DNA of 64,000 nt, taken from contig NZ_JALXXB010000009.1 in assembly GCF_025144225.1 (NCBI RefSeq), positions 1 to 64,000 on the forward strand, given 5' to 3'. A program made the position numbers and the translations under genes. Below the pieces are notes generated by a model, which was given only the letters and a program-made list of their open reading frames with translations, had not been told where the DNA came from and ran no database searches. Below are positions 1 to 8,622 of the stretch, in pieces (the first letter of the stretch is position 1; the number at the start of each line of letters is the position of its first letter). Origin of the DNA: Aestuariimicrobium sp. p3-SID1156 (GTDB taxonomy: Bacteria > Actinomycetota > Actinomycetes > Propionibacteriales > Propionibacteriaceae).

Positions 1-9
1 CTTGACCGC

Positions 10-1176
10 ATGTGTGAGCAGCACCCCGAGGCCGAATCGGACGCCCCCCACCTCGCTCCGGGCGAGGTCATGCCACGAGCCCGGGCCTGGGCGCGAACCC
101 ACCACGGCCACGGCGACAGCAATGTCGTGCGTGCCCACCGCGACACCCACACCCGGTTCGCCGACGGTGGCCGCACCGTCTGGACCCGCGAGCGGCGCGA
201 GGAATTAGAGCGCCAGAGCCTCCGCCCCGGTGCCGCCCTGGCGCTGGGCGCAGGGAACCGCGCCATGGAGGAGGAGCCGGACCCGCTACGGACCTGCTTC
301 GAGCGTGACCACGACCGCATCGTCCACTCGGCGGCCTTCCGTCGCCTGGCCGGCAAGACCCAGGTCGTCGTGTACCCCACCGACCACCAGCGCACCCGGC
401 TCACCCACGCCCTGGAGGTCGCCCAGGTCGCCACCTCCATCGCCCGCGCGGTCGGGGCCAATCCCGTGCTCGCCGATGCGATCGCCCTGGGTCACGACTG
501 CGGTCACGGTCCGGGAGGACATGCCTCCGAGGATGCCTTCGACTACTACATCCCCGAGGGCTATGACCACGGCCCCTGGGGTGCCAATGTGGTGCTGACC
601 TCGCTCAATCTGTGCGCGGAGACCCTCGACGGGATCCGCAACCACTCCTGGTCGCGCCCGGCACCATCGACGATCGAGGGGGAGATCTGTTCGTGGGCCG
701 ACCGGATCGCCTACTGCGCCCACGACCTCGAGGACGCCTTCCACGCCGGAATCGTGCGCCCGCAGGACCTGCCGGCTTCGATCAGCGAGGTGGTTGGGGC
801 TGATCGCCGCACCCAGCTCTCGCGCCTGATCAGCGCGGTGGTCGCCACCACGGTCGAGACCGGGCAGGTGGGCATGGACGCGGAGACCGCTGCGGCACTG
901 GCCGAGATGCGCACATTCAACTACGAGCGGATCTACACGCGTCCGGAATCGCTGGCCCAGTCGCACGCCGTGGTCGAGGTGCTGCGAGCGCTCGTGGAGC
1001 ACTACGTCGCGCGTCCCGAGCTGATGCCGCAGGACTACCGTGAGACCGACGACGCGGTGCGCGGTGCTGTCACCTATGTGGGCGGGATGACCGATCGCTT
1101 CGCCTTCACCCAGGCTCAGGAACTGCTGGGCTGGGACCCGGCGAGGCTGCCGCGCGGCATCGGGCGCGGCGCCTGA
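10..1176 (+). CDS. dgt: Deoxyguanosinetriphosphate triphosphohydrolase-like HD protein
   Basis: HD-domain phosphohydrolase of the dGTPase family, which removes triphosphate from dNTPs to adjust nucleotide pools in the cytoplasm. The metal-binding set is visible: His133 in RLTHALEVAQ, His162-Asp163 in LGHDCGHG, and a later Asp in SWADRIAYCAHD. The 388-residue length is in the family's normal range. An in-frame ATG at 70 (residue 21) is an equally good start, because the first 20 residues look non-conserved. It lies two genes upstream of dnaG, a common actinobacterial arrangement. Family assignment is firm; which dNTP it prefers cannot be read from sequence. Confidence 0.9.
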   Translation: MCEQHPEAESDAPHLAPGEVMPRARAWARTHHGHGDSNVVRAHRDTHTRFADGGRTVWTRERREELERQSLRPGAALALGAGNRAMEEEPDPLRTCFERDHDRIVHSAAFRRLAGKTQVVVYPTDHQRTRLTHALEVAQVATSIARAVGANPVLADAIALGHDCGHGPGGHASEDAFDYYIPEGYDHGPWGANVVLTSLNLCAETLDGIRNHSWSRPAPSTIEGEICSWADRIAYCAHDLEDAFHAGIVRPQDLPASISEVVGADRRTQLSRLISAVVATTVETGQVGMDAETAAALAEMRTFNYERIYTRPESLAQSHAVVEVLRALVEHYVARPELMPQDYRETDDAVRGAVTYVGGMTDRFAFTQAQELLGWDPARLPRGIGRGA

Positions 1177-1208
1177 GTACTCGGGGCTGGCATTGGGTAA
1201 GGCGCTGA

Positions 1209-1967
1209 CTAGGGGCGCAGCCGTTCCTTGAGGTCCGGCGGGAGCAGTTTGGCCCGCTTCATCAGCTGGTGCGCCGTGGAGACCGTCAGCGTCTGCCCGA
1301 CCAGGATGCCCACCAGCACCAGTACCTGCGCGGCACCCGCCTGCACCGCCGAGCCACCACCCAGCAGGACGCCGACGAAGGCGCCGGGCAGGGTCACCAG
1401 CCCGACGGTCCGGGTGGAGTCCAGGGTGGGGACCAGCGCCTCCACCGCCTTGTTCTCGGTGACCAGCCCGATCGCCGCGGCGCGTTCCAGACCCACCGAC
1501 AGGGCCGCCTCATAGGTGGGGATGTTGTCGCGCAGCTCGGAGAACAGGCGGCGGCCAGCCAGGGTGTGACCGGTCATCATGTTGCCGACCACGATCGACC
1601 CGATCGGGATCAGGGAGAAGCCGTTGAGCGGAGCCACCCGCGTCCCGAAGATGATGGCCAGCACAGGCAGCACCCCGGCTGCCATCGCCAGCGCGGTCCA
1701 GGGCCACGCCCGACGAACCCCGGTGCGCTTGCAGGTGGTGTAGGTGCCGATCGCGAACATGACGGAGACGAACAGGACGCTCGACCACAAGTGCTGGATG
1801 GCGGTCACCACGATCAGCGAGACCACTCCCAGCTGCAGGATCGCGCGCAGAGTCGCGATGACCACCTGGCGACCGATGCCCAATCTGGCCCGCCAGGAGA
1901 CCACGACCGCGAGGGCCACGAGCAGGCCGAGGGCCAGGGCGAGGTGCCACGTGGGTTCGACTGTCAC
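1209..1967 (-). CDS. FetB/UPF0014-type ABC transporter permease
   Basis: Integral membrane protein of 252 residues with about six or seven hydrophobic segments, of the UPF0014 family whose E. coli member FetB works with ATPase FetA in iron export. Recognisable family stretches are LRAILQLGVVSLIV, PIGSIVVGNMMTGH and VTLPGAFVGVLLGG. No ATPase partner gene lies next to it in this window, so it either pairs with a distant ATPase or acts in another role. It converges on the dgt-like gene and is divergent from dnaG across 52 bp. The metal substrate is inferred from the family only. Confidence 0.82.
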   Translation of the reverse strand: MTVEPTWHLALALGLLVALAVVVSWRARLGIGRQVVIATLRAILQLGVVSLIVVTAIQHLWSSVLFVSVMFAIGTYTTCKRTGVRRAWPWTALAMAAGVLPVLAIIFGTRVAPLNGFSLIPIGSIVVGNMMTGHTLAGRRLFSELRDNIPTYEAALSVGLERAAAIGLVTENKAVEALVPTLDSTRTVGLVTLPGAFVGVLLGGGSAVQAGAAQVLVLVGILVGQTLTVSTAHQLMKRAKLLPPDLKERLRP

Positions 1968-2019
1968 ACGGCCAATCTAGCCCCGCTGCTCATCATGGTG
2001 GCGCGGTAGGCTGTCGGGC

Positions 2020-3897
2020 ATGGCTGGACGCATCAACGACGAGGACATCGCCCTCGTCCGTGAACGCGTCCGCATCGACGAGATCATCGGTGACCACGTC
2101 GCCCTGCGCAATGCCGGCGGTGGCTCGCTGAAGGGCCTGTGCCCCTTCCATGATGAGAAGACCCCGAGCTTCCATGTCACGCCTGCGCGCGGATTCTTCC
2201 ACTGCTTCGGCTGCGGGGAGGGCGGGGATGCCATCACCTTCGTCCAGAAGATCAACAACCTGACCTTCACCGAGGCGATCCAATTCCTGGCCGACCGCAC
2301 CGGCGTGCAGCTGCGGATCGTGGAGGATGGTTCCGCGCGTCCGGGACTGCCGCCCGGTCTGCGGGTCCGCATCCTGGAGGCGAATGCTGCTGCCGCCGAG
2401 TTCTTCGCCGGACAGTTGCTCTCCCCGGATGCGCTGGTCGCACGCCAGTTCCTCGACGGGCGCGGCTTCGATCGCACCGCCGCCGAGCACTTCGGCGTCG
2501 GCTATGCGCCCCGCGGCGGCCGTGACCTGCACCGCCACCTCAACCAGAAGGGCTTCAGCGACGAGGTCCTGCGCCAGGCCGGACTGGTGCGGGACAACGG
2601 CTGGGACTTCTTCCAGGGACGCCTGCTGTGGCCGATCCGCGACTCGGGCTCCTCGACGCTGGGGTTCGGCGGTCGTCGTCTCTTCGACGACGACCGGCTG
2701 CCGGCCAAGTACATCAACACCCCCGAGACACCGGTCTACAAGAAGTCGCAGGTGCTCTACGGGCTGGACCTGGCCCGCCAGCCGATCGGCAAGAAGCACC
2801 AGGCCGTGGTGGTCGAGGGCTACACCGACGTGATGGCCGCCCACCTGTCCGGGGTGGACACGGCGGTGGCCAGCTGTGGCACCGCCTTCGGTGACGACCA
2901 TGGTCGCCTGCTGCAGCGACTGATGGGCAACCACGATGCGTTCAACGGTGAGGTCATCTTCACCTTTGACGGGGACGCCGCCGGCCAGAAGGCGGCCCTC
3001 AAGGTCTTCGACGGCGACCGCAACTTCATCGCCCAGACCTATGTCGCGATCGAGCCGCGGGGTCTCGACCCCTGCGACCTGCGCCTCCAACACGGGGACG
3101 CCGCCGTGCGCGAGCTGGTGGCACGTCGCGTGCCGCTCTACCGCTTCGTGATGAGCAATGTCATCACTGGTTTCGACCTCGACCGGGCCGATGGACGCCT
3201 GGCAGCCCTGCGCGCCGCAGCTCCTCTGGTGAGCAGCATCCGCGACTCATCCCTGGTCAACGGCTATGCGCGGGAGCTGTCGACCATGATCGGGATGGAC
3301 CTGGACGAGGTGCGCGCCGAACTGTCCCGGGCGTCGAGACGGCGGATCGAGGAACCCCCTGCGCGTCCCGCCACCGCGCCTGGCCCCACCGGGGAAGGGG
3401 ACGCGGGGCCTGCGCTGGTCAGTGCGATCCCCATGCCCGACCCTCGAGACCGTCGTCTGGAGGTCGAGCGCACGACGCTCAAACTGATGCTGCAGCAGCC
3501 GCTGCTCTTCGACGACGCCTGGAATGGCGTACAGCCTGATCACTTCGCCCACCCTGCCTATCGTCTGGTGGCCAGGGCCGTGACGGCTGAGCCCTATTCC
3601 GGCCAGCGCTGGACCGACGAGCTGCTGGAACGCATCGAGGACGAGCAGGTGGACCAGCTGGTGGTCGAGCTGCTGGTCGAACCCGTCGTGGTCACCCCGG
3701 ATGAGGACTACGCCGCCAGCTACTCCGCGCGCCTGCAGCTGGTGCACGTCACCCGTCAGATCAACGACCTGAAGTCGCGGCTGCAGCGGACCAACCCGCT
3801 GGAGCACGAGTCGGAACACAAGCGCATGTTCAGCCAACTGCTCACGTTGGAGACCCAGCGCAAGCACCTGCAGCAGGCCAGCCTCGGCGCGCTGTAG
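2020..3897 (+). CDS. dnaG: DNA primase
   Basis: Makes RNA primers for chromosomal replication and works with the replicative helicase. The 625 residues show the full bacterial order: N-terminal zinc-binding domain (Cys41, His44, Cys62, Cys65 around CPFHDEKTPSF and HCFGCGEGG), the RNA polymerase core with the TOPRIM acidic sites EGYTD (266-270) and DGDAAG (317-322), and a helical C-terminal helicase-binding region. A proline-rich linker near residue 450 separates core from C-terminus, as in other actinobacterial primases. Start is the ATG at 2020. Confidence 0.97.
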   Translation: MAGRINDEDIALVRERVRIDEIIGDHVALRNAGGGSLKGLCPFHDEKTPSFHVTPARGFFHCFGCGEGGDAITFVQKINNLTFTEAIQFLADRTGVQLRIVEDGSARPGLPPGLRVRILEANAAAAEFFAGQLLSPDALVARQFLDGRGFDRTAAEHFGVGYAPRGGRDLHRHLNQKGFSDEVLRQAGLVRDNGWDFFQGRLLWPIRDSGSSTLGFGGRRLFDDDRLPAKYINTPETPVYKKSQVLYGLDLARQPIGKKHQAVVVEGYTDVMAAHLSGVDTAVASCGTAFGDDHGRLLQRLMGNHDAFNGEVIFTFDGDAAGQKAALKVFDGDRNFIAQTYVAIEPRGLDPCDLRLQHGDAAVRELVARRVPLYRFVMSNVITGFDLDRADGRLAALRAAAPLVSSIRDSSLVNGYARELSTMIGMDLDEVRAELSRASRRRIEEPPARPATAPGPTGEGDAGPALVSAIPMPDPRDRRLEVERTTLKLMLQQPLLFDDAWNGVQPDHFAHPAYRLVARAVTAEPYSGQRWTDELLERIEDEQVDQLVVELLVEPVVVTPDEDYAASYSARLQLVHVTRQINDLKSRLQRTNPLEHESEHKRMFSQLLTLETQRKHLQQASLGAL

Positions 3898-4020
3898 ACC
3901 GCCCGCCGGCCAGGGCGCACCCTGTGACGCCTGTGGACGAAGAAGTGTGGCCCGTCGCCCCTGCGGCGTGGCGTCCACAGCGGGTTCTGCGGGCGCGCGT
4001 GGTCACGCAGGCTGGTGGCC

Positions 4021-4659
4021 ATGGAGACCATCGAAGTTCTGAGCCGTGAGCAGGAGACAGAGCTGGCGCGTCGGGTGGAGGCGGGCGTCTTCGCCCAGCA
4101 CCTGCTCGCCACGAGCGGCGGCACCGCTGCCAGCCGCGCTGAGCTGGCGTTCATCGCCGCCGAGGGGGACCAGGCCTGGCAGACGCTCTGGCTGGCCAAT
4201 GTCGGCATGGTCCGGGTGCTGGCCGCCCGCTATGGACGCGGCCAGCGCGAGATCATCGAGGACCTCACCCAGGAGGGCTTCATCGCCCTCGCAGAGGCCC
4301 TGATGAGGTACGACTGGACCCGCGGGGTTCGCGTCTGCACCCACTCCTGGCACTGGGTGCGCAGCCGGCTGATGGCAGTGATGCGGAAGCGCAGCGGGTG
4401 GGAACGCACCACCACCGACGTCAACGAGGGTATGCAGATCGCGGCCCCCGTCGTCGAAGTGGACGCCAGCGAGTTGGCGCAGGTGGCACTGTCGGTGCTC
4501 AACGGCACCGAGCGTGCTGTGATGTTGGCCCGTGCCGAGGGACTGGCCCAGCGCGACACCGCCCAACGCCTGGGCATGGGGGTGATGACCGTCCGCACCA
4601 TCGAGCAGCGAGCCATCCGGCGGGCGCGGCAGGCGCTGGAGGACCAGGTCGCTGCCTGA
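4021..4659 (+). CDS. Sigma-70 family RNA polymerase sigma factor
   Basis: A 212-residue sigma factor with region 2 (about 58-125, including LWLANVGMVRVLAARYG, the LTQEGFIAL stretch and the aromatic-rich THSWHWVRSRL melting segment) and region 4 (ERAVMLARAEGLAQRDTAQR then a helix-turn-helix). Region 1.1 is absent and region 3 is reduced, so it is an alternative rather than housekeeping sigma. A GTG at 4015 two codons upstream is possible. It follows dnaG by 120 bp, a common placement. No anti-sigma gene is adjacent, and its regulon cannot be inferred. Confidence 0.83.
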   Translation: METIEVLSREQETELARRVEAGVFAQHLLATSGGTAASRAELAFIAAEGDQAWQTLWLANVGMVRVLAARYGRGQREIIEDLTQEGFIALAEALMRYDWTRGVRVCTHSWHWVRSRLMAVMRKRSGWERTTTDVNEGMQIAAPVVEVDASELAQVALSVLNGTERAVMLARAEGLAQRDTAQRLGMGVMTVRTIEQRAIRRARQALEDQVAA

Positions 4660-4726
4660 GCCGCCTGATAAATCTGGGCTGCCTGACAGATCTGTCGACA
4701 TGGCGCCGCCTGACAGAATGGAGCCC

Positions 4727-5251
4727 ATGTCATGGTTCTCCCGATCCCGTGCCCCCAAGGTCGATTCAGCGCTGCGCGAGGAGGTCCTCGCGCAGCACCC
4801 TGAGGCCGGTGAGGTCCACGCGATCGGCTCCGGTCCGCGGGTGCTGGTCCTGGCCTGCACCGAATGCCTGGCCGTCCGGCGGGAGGGCGCGGAGGCCAGC
4901 TGGCAGTTCGTCGGGTGGCACATGGTCAACCGGGGTGGCTGGAATGCCGAGCGCGGCGTCCTGAAGTGGTCCTTCGCGGACGGCGAGGGGGATGAGGTCG
5001 CGCTGGACGAACCCGGCCGGGTGCCCGAGGTTTTCCGTGACCGCGTCCAGGCCTCAATCCTGGTCGACCAGCGCTACGAGGCGCCGGGTGGGGGGCAGGT
5101 CATCATCGCAGGACGCCGGCAGTTGGGCGTCCCCGGTGCGCCGGTGGTCTGGCAGGCGACCACTGTGGGTGCCGCCCGGTTGACCGACCCGGCCGTGGCG
5201 AACTTCGTGGTCCAGCGGACCAACGAGCTGAGGGCCGACTTCGGCGTGTGA
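4727..5251 (+). CDS. Conserved hypothetical protein
   Basis: A 174-residue soluble protein without signal peptide or membrane segment. I do not recognise a named domain. It has LVLACTECLAVRREG, then a WQFVGWHMVNRGGW patch rich in Trp, and a C-terminal WQATTVGAARLTDPAVANF stretch, resembling the short DUF-type proteins found near actinobacterial tRNA genes. The ATG at 4727 is preferred over one at 4700 because the extra nine residues lie in the intergenic region after the sigma gene. It is followed by a strong hairpin (5290-5329). Confidence 0.6.
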   Translation: MSWFSRSRAPKVDSALREEVLAQHPEAGEVHAIGSGPRVLVLACTECLAVRREGAEASWQFVGWHMVNRGGWNAERGVLKWSFADGEGDEVALDEPGRVPEVFRDRVQASILVDQRYEAPGGGQVIIAGRRQLGVPGAPVVWQATTVGAARLTDPAVANFVVQRTNELRADFGV

Positions 5252-5289
5252 GGACGTGGGCTGACTGCATGCACGGTGCCCACATGAAG

Positions 5290-5329
5290 AAGCCCTGGTC
5301 AACCATTGGGGTGGTTGGCCAGGGCTTTT
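5290..5329. terminator. Bidirectional rho-independent terminator
   Basis: A long stem pairs agccctgg...aacc with ggtt...ccagggct, followed on the plus strand by TTTTG and on the minus strand by TTCTTC. It lies between the rightward hypothetical gene and the leftward tRNA-Asn, so it probably ends both transcripts. Confidence 0.75.
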
Positions 5330-5330
5330 G

Positions 5331-5403
5331 CTCCCCCGGCTGGACTCGAACCAGCAACCGTTCGATTAACAGTCGAATGCTCTGCCAATTGAGCTACAGG
5401 GGA
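5331..5403 (-). tRNA. tRNA-Asn (anticodon GTT)
   Basis: A 73-nt cloverleaf read on the minus strand. Acceptor TCCCCTG pairs with CGGGGGA with one T-G pair; the D-arm contains TAGCTCAATTGG; the anticodon loop is CTGTTAA, giving GTT; the T-arm has GGTTCGAGTCC. The discriminator is G and CCA is not encoded. A terminator lies just downstream. Confidence 0.95.
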
Positions 5404-5507
5404 TCGGACCGGAGTCCGAGGCGTCCCGATTGGCGCGGGGCGCGAGATGAAACGTTAGCAGAACTCCGTGGGGACCGCCAATTCGGCTGCGACCTGTTAC
5501 GGGTAGA

Positions 5508-6056
5508 TCAGGCGCATCCGACGGTGATGGAGACCGACGCGATCGCTAGGACGGAAGTCTTGCCGTAGCTCACAGCCCCCAGTTCGACGGTGCCCGGGCT
5601 GTTGTAGCCGAGGACTGCGGACGCGGGGCTGGTCGTTCCTATCCCGGCGGTGAGCGTCGTAGTGACCTTGTTCGACACAGCCGTGACGCCCGTCGGCAGG
5701 GTCGTGGACGATACGACTGGCGTGGAAGTCAGCTGGTTGTAGAAGTTTTTGTTCTTGTATTGAAAGCCGGAGACAGTGACCTCGGCGCTTGAAACAGCAA
5801 TGGGGTTCCCATCCAACGTCGCGTTGCCAAACCGAACGGTAAGCCCGTCCTCGAGGCTGCCTACGACCGGAACGCTGATGCTGCCTCGTGGCGTGTTGAA
5901 AACAATAGGGCCACCCTGAGGATTGATTTCCGAGGTGTAGGTGCATTGCTGCGAGGCTGCAAAGGCCGGCACCGCCGAGGTTGCGAGGACCGCCGGCGCC
6001 GACCATGCCACGCCCTTGGCGACGGCACGACGAGAGACAGTGTTCTGTTGGACCAT
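5508..6056 (-). CDS. Tat-exported surface or secreted protein, function unknown
   Basis: Starts at an ATG with a good AGGAG upstream. The N-terminus is a twin-arginine type signal: SRRAVAKG, a hydrophobic WSAPAVLATSAVPAF stretch and an AFA-A cleavage site. The mature part of about 150 residues is Ser/Thr/Val-rich beta-type sequence with Cys near both ends (CTYTSE and a final VGCA), which could form a disulphide. There is no LPXTG or C-terminal anchor, so it is probably secreted. Third-position GC is lower than its neighbours, hinting at transfer. An upstream in-frame ATG at 6140 is unlikely. Confidence 0.7.
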   Translation of the reverse strand: MVQQNTVSRRAVAKGVAWSAPAVLATSAVPAFAASQQCTYTSEINPQGGPIVFNTPRGSISVPVVGSLEDGLTVRFGNATLDGNPIAVSSAEVTVSGFQYKNKNFYNQLTSTPVVSSTTLPTGVTAVSNKVTTTLTAGIGTTSPASAVLGYNSPGTVELGAVSYGKTSVLAIASVSITVGCA

Positions 6057-6179
6057 GGGGTCTCCTGGATCAGAGAGAACTTGCGTGGGAAAAATCCCTC
6101 GAGTGGCGACGCCACGGCGAGAGGCTAGCGGAGTAGTCACGGCGCGGGCAATAAGTGAACAGCCTCAATGTCCAAACGC

Positions 6180-7652
6180 TCAGTGACCGGTGCCGCGCAG
6201 CTCGGTGAGGAAGTCGTCGGCCCACTTGTCGATGGTGTGGGTGAAGACCTGCTTGCGCAGCGCGCGCATCCGGCGACGCCTATTGGCGGGTGAATCGGCA
6301 GCGGCCTTGAGCAGGGTGTCCTTCATTCCATTGATGTCGTAGGGGTTGACCATGTAGGCCTGTTTCAGCTCGTGGGCGGCCCCGGCGAACTCCGAGAGCA
6401 CCAGAGCACCTTCCGGGTCGTCATGGCAGGCGATGTACTCCTTGGCGACCAGGTTCATGCCATCGCGCAGCGGGGTGACCACCATCACGTCGGCGATCCG
6501 GTACATCGCTGCCATCATGTCGCGCCCGAAGGAGGCGTGGCGGTAGACGATGGGGTCACGTCCCAGGTCGGCGGTGTGGGAGTTGATCCGGCCCACGAGC
6601 AGGTCGATGTCGTCGCGCAGCTTGCGGTACTCCTCCACCCGCTCGCGGGAGGGGGTGGCGACCTGGATGAAGACGGTCTTGCTGGGGTCGAGCTGGCCGC
6701 TCTCGAAGAGCTCGCCGAAGGCACGGATGCGTTGGCGCAGGCCCTTGGTGTAGTCGAGTCGGTCGACGCCGAGGAAGACGATCTCGGGGTTGCCGATCTC
6801 CTCCAGCAGTGCCTCCGACTGCTTGATCACCTCGGGGTCATTGGCCATGTCGTTGAAGCTCTGGGCGTCGATCGAGATGGGGAAGGCGCGGGCGCGCGAG
6901 AGGCGCCCATCCGGCATCTCGACAGCGTCCCCCTTCACCTTGCGCTCGGCGTTGTTGCGGGACAGGCGCAGGAAGTTTGCGGCACCACCCGCAGTCTGGA
7001 AACCGACCAGATCGGCACCCAACAGGCCCTCCAGCACCTGCCGGCGCCAGGGCAGCTGGAGGAAGAGCTCCACCGGAGGGAAGGGGATGTGCAGAAAGAA
7101 GCCGATCTTCAGGTCGGGGCGTAGTGCGCGCAACATCTGGGGAACGAGCTGGAGCTGGTAGTCCTGCACCCAGACGGTGGCGCCCTCCCCGGCCACCTCG
7201 GCCGCACGCTCTGCGAAACGCTTGTTGACCACGACGTAGGCGTCCCACCATTCACGGTGGAACTCGGGGAAGGCAACCGCGTCGTGGTACAGCGGCCACA
7301 GGGTCGCATTGGAGAAGCCCTCGTAGTACTCCTCGACCTCGTCGGCCGTCAGGGGCACCGGGACAACCTGGAAGCCATCGTGCTCGAAGGCCTCGACCTT
7401 TTCGTCAGGGGCACCGTGCCAGCCCACCCAGGCGCCGCCATTGCGTCGCATCACGGGCTCAAGGGCGGTGACCAGACCACCGGGGGAGGTGCGCCAGCTC
7501 ACCTCGCCCTCGTCATCCGTGGTGCGGTCGACTGGCAGGCGATTGGCCACCACGACGAAACTGGCTCCGTCGCTGGGCGCGTCCATCGGTGTGGTGGGCT
7601 CCTCCGCCGCTGCCTCGGGGTCGGTGGGGGCAGGGTTGAACTCTGTGGTCAT
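6180..7652 (-). CDS. otsA: Alpha,alpha-trehalose-phosphate synthase (GT20)
   Basis: Joins UDP- or other NDP-glucose to glucose-6-phosphate to make trehalose-6-phosphate, for osmoprotection. GT20 motifs are present in order: [66 protein letters not shown] and [10 protein letters not shown]. The acidic N-terminal 30 residues are extra. I chose the ATG at 7652 because GAAGGAG lies six bases upstream; starts at 7667 or 7658 would overlap that site. It is divergent from otsB, with only 58 bp between, so the two probably share a control region. Confidence 0.95.
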   Translation of the reverse strand: MTTEFNPAPTDPEAAAEEPTTPMDAPSDGASFVVVANRLPVDRTTDDEGEVSWRTSPGGLVTALEPVMRRNGGAWVGWHGAPDEKVEAFEHDGFQVVPVPLTADEVEEYYEGFSNATLWPLYHDAVAFPEFHREWWDAYVVVNKRFAERAAEVAGEGATVWVQDYQLQLVPQMLRALRPDLKIGFFLHIPFPPVELFLQLPWRRQVLEGLLGADLVGFQTAGGAANFLRLSRNNAERKVKGDAVEMPDGRLSRARAFPISIDAQSFNDMANDPEVIKQSEALLEEIGNPEIVFLGVDRLDYTKGLRQRIRAFGELFESGQLDPSKTVFIQVATPSRERVEEYRKLRDDIDLLVGRINSHTADLGRDPIVYRHASFGRDMMAAMYRIADVMVVTPLRDGMNLVAKEYIACHDDPEGALVLSEFAGAAHELKQAYMVNPYDINGMKDTLLKAAADSPANRRRRMRALRKQVFTHTIDKWADDFLTELRGTGH

Positions 7653-7710
7653 CACCATCTCCTTCACGAACAGCCTAACGAAGACGGAGCCTTCTCATAG
7701 GGTTGGCGGC

Positions 7711-8580
7711 ATGACTGCCCCCTTCACGGCCACGACCCCCCGCGGCGAGGCGATCATGGACGCCATCGCTGCCAACCCTTCCCAAACCCTCATCGCCAGC
7801 GACTTCGACGGCACCCTGGCACCCATTGTCGAGGACCCGACCGCGGCCCACATCCACCCCGGCGCCCGCGAAGCCTTCGCCCGCTTGGGTGGGCTGGTGG
7901 GTCACCTCGCCATCGTCACCGGTCGCGGGCTTGCCTCCGTGCGCGAACTGGGACGCCTGGACGAGGGCGAGGGGCTGGGGTCGCTGCTGGTCCAGGCGCA
8001 GTACGGGGTCGAGTCCTGGAATGCCGGCACCGGTGAGGTGAGTGAGCCGCCGTTGCCACCCCAGATTGGCCAGGCCAAGGCGCAGGTGCAGCAGCTGCTC
8101 GCCCAGCTCGCCGACGAGGGTTACGACGTGGAGGGGGTGGGCCTGGAGGACAAAGGCCGCGCCCTGGGCGTGCACACCCGCCGCACCCGCGACCCCCAGG
8201 GAATCCTGAACCTTCTGCAGGAACCCATCGCCCGGATGGCCGAGGACCTGGGACTGCACCTGGAACCGGGGCGCATGGTGTGGGAACTGCGAGCCACCCC
8301 CGGCACGAAGGGGCAGGCCCTCGACACGGTCCTGGAGCTGACCGGGAGCCGGATCGCGGTGATGATCGGTGACGACCTGGCCGACCTCACCGCCTTCGAC
8401 CGCCTCCACGAGTTGGAGCGAACCGAGGGCCTGACCGTGGCGGCGATTGCCAGTGCCTCAGCGGGGGAGCAGCCGGTGGTTGCCGAGCACGCCGACGTGC
8501 TGTGCGAAGGGCCTGCGGGCGTCGCCGAATGGCTCAGCGCCCTGGCCGACCGCATTGAGGCGGCCAGCGCAGGGCGCTGA
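7711..8580 (+). CDS. otsB: Trehalose-6-phosphate phosphatase
   Basis: HAD-superfamily phosphatase that completes trehalose synthesis. Motif I is DFDGTLAP (residues 31-38), motif II is in IVTGRG, and the acidic motif is IGDDLADLTAF. Its 289 residues match the OtsB family. The start is the ATG at 7711, since the upstream frame extends into otsA on the other strand. Together with the divergent otsA it forms the complete OtsAB pathway. Confidence 0.93.
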   Translation: MTAPFTATTPRGEAIMDAIAANPSQTLIASDFDGTLAPIVEDPTAAHIHPGAREAFARLGGLVGHLAIVTGRGLASVRELGRLDEGEGLGSLLVQAQYGVESWNAGTGEVSEPPLPPQIGQAKAQVQQLLAQLADEGYDVEGVGLEDKGRALGVHTRRTRDPQGILNLLQEPIARMAEDLGLHLEPGRMVWELRATPGTKGQALDTVLELTGSRIAVMIGDDLADLTAFDRLHELERTEGLTVAAIASASAGEQPVVAEHADVLCEGPAGVAEWLSALADRIEAASAGR

Positions 8581-8622
8581 GGGAGCTTCCCGGACTGTCC
8601 TCGCCAAGGATCTCGGTGGAGA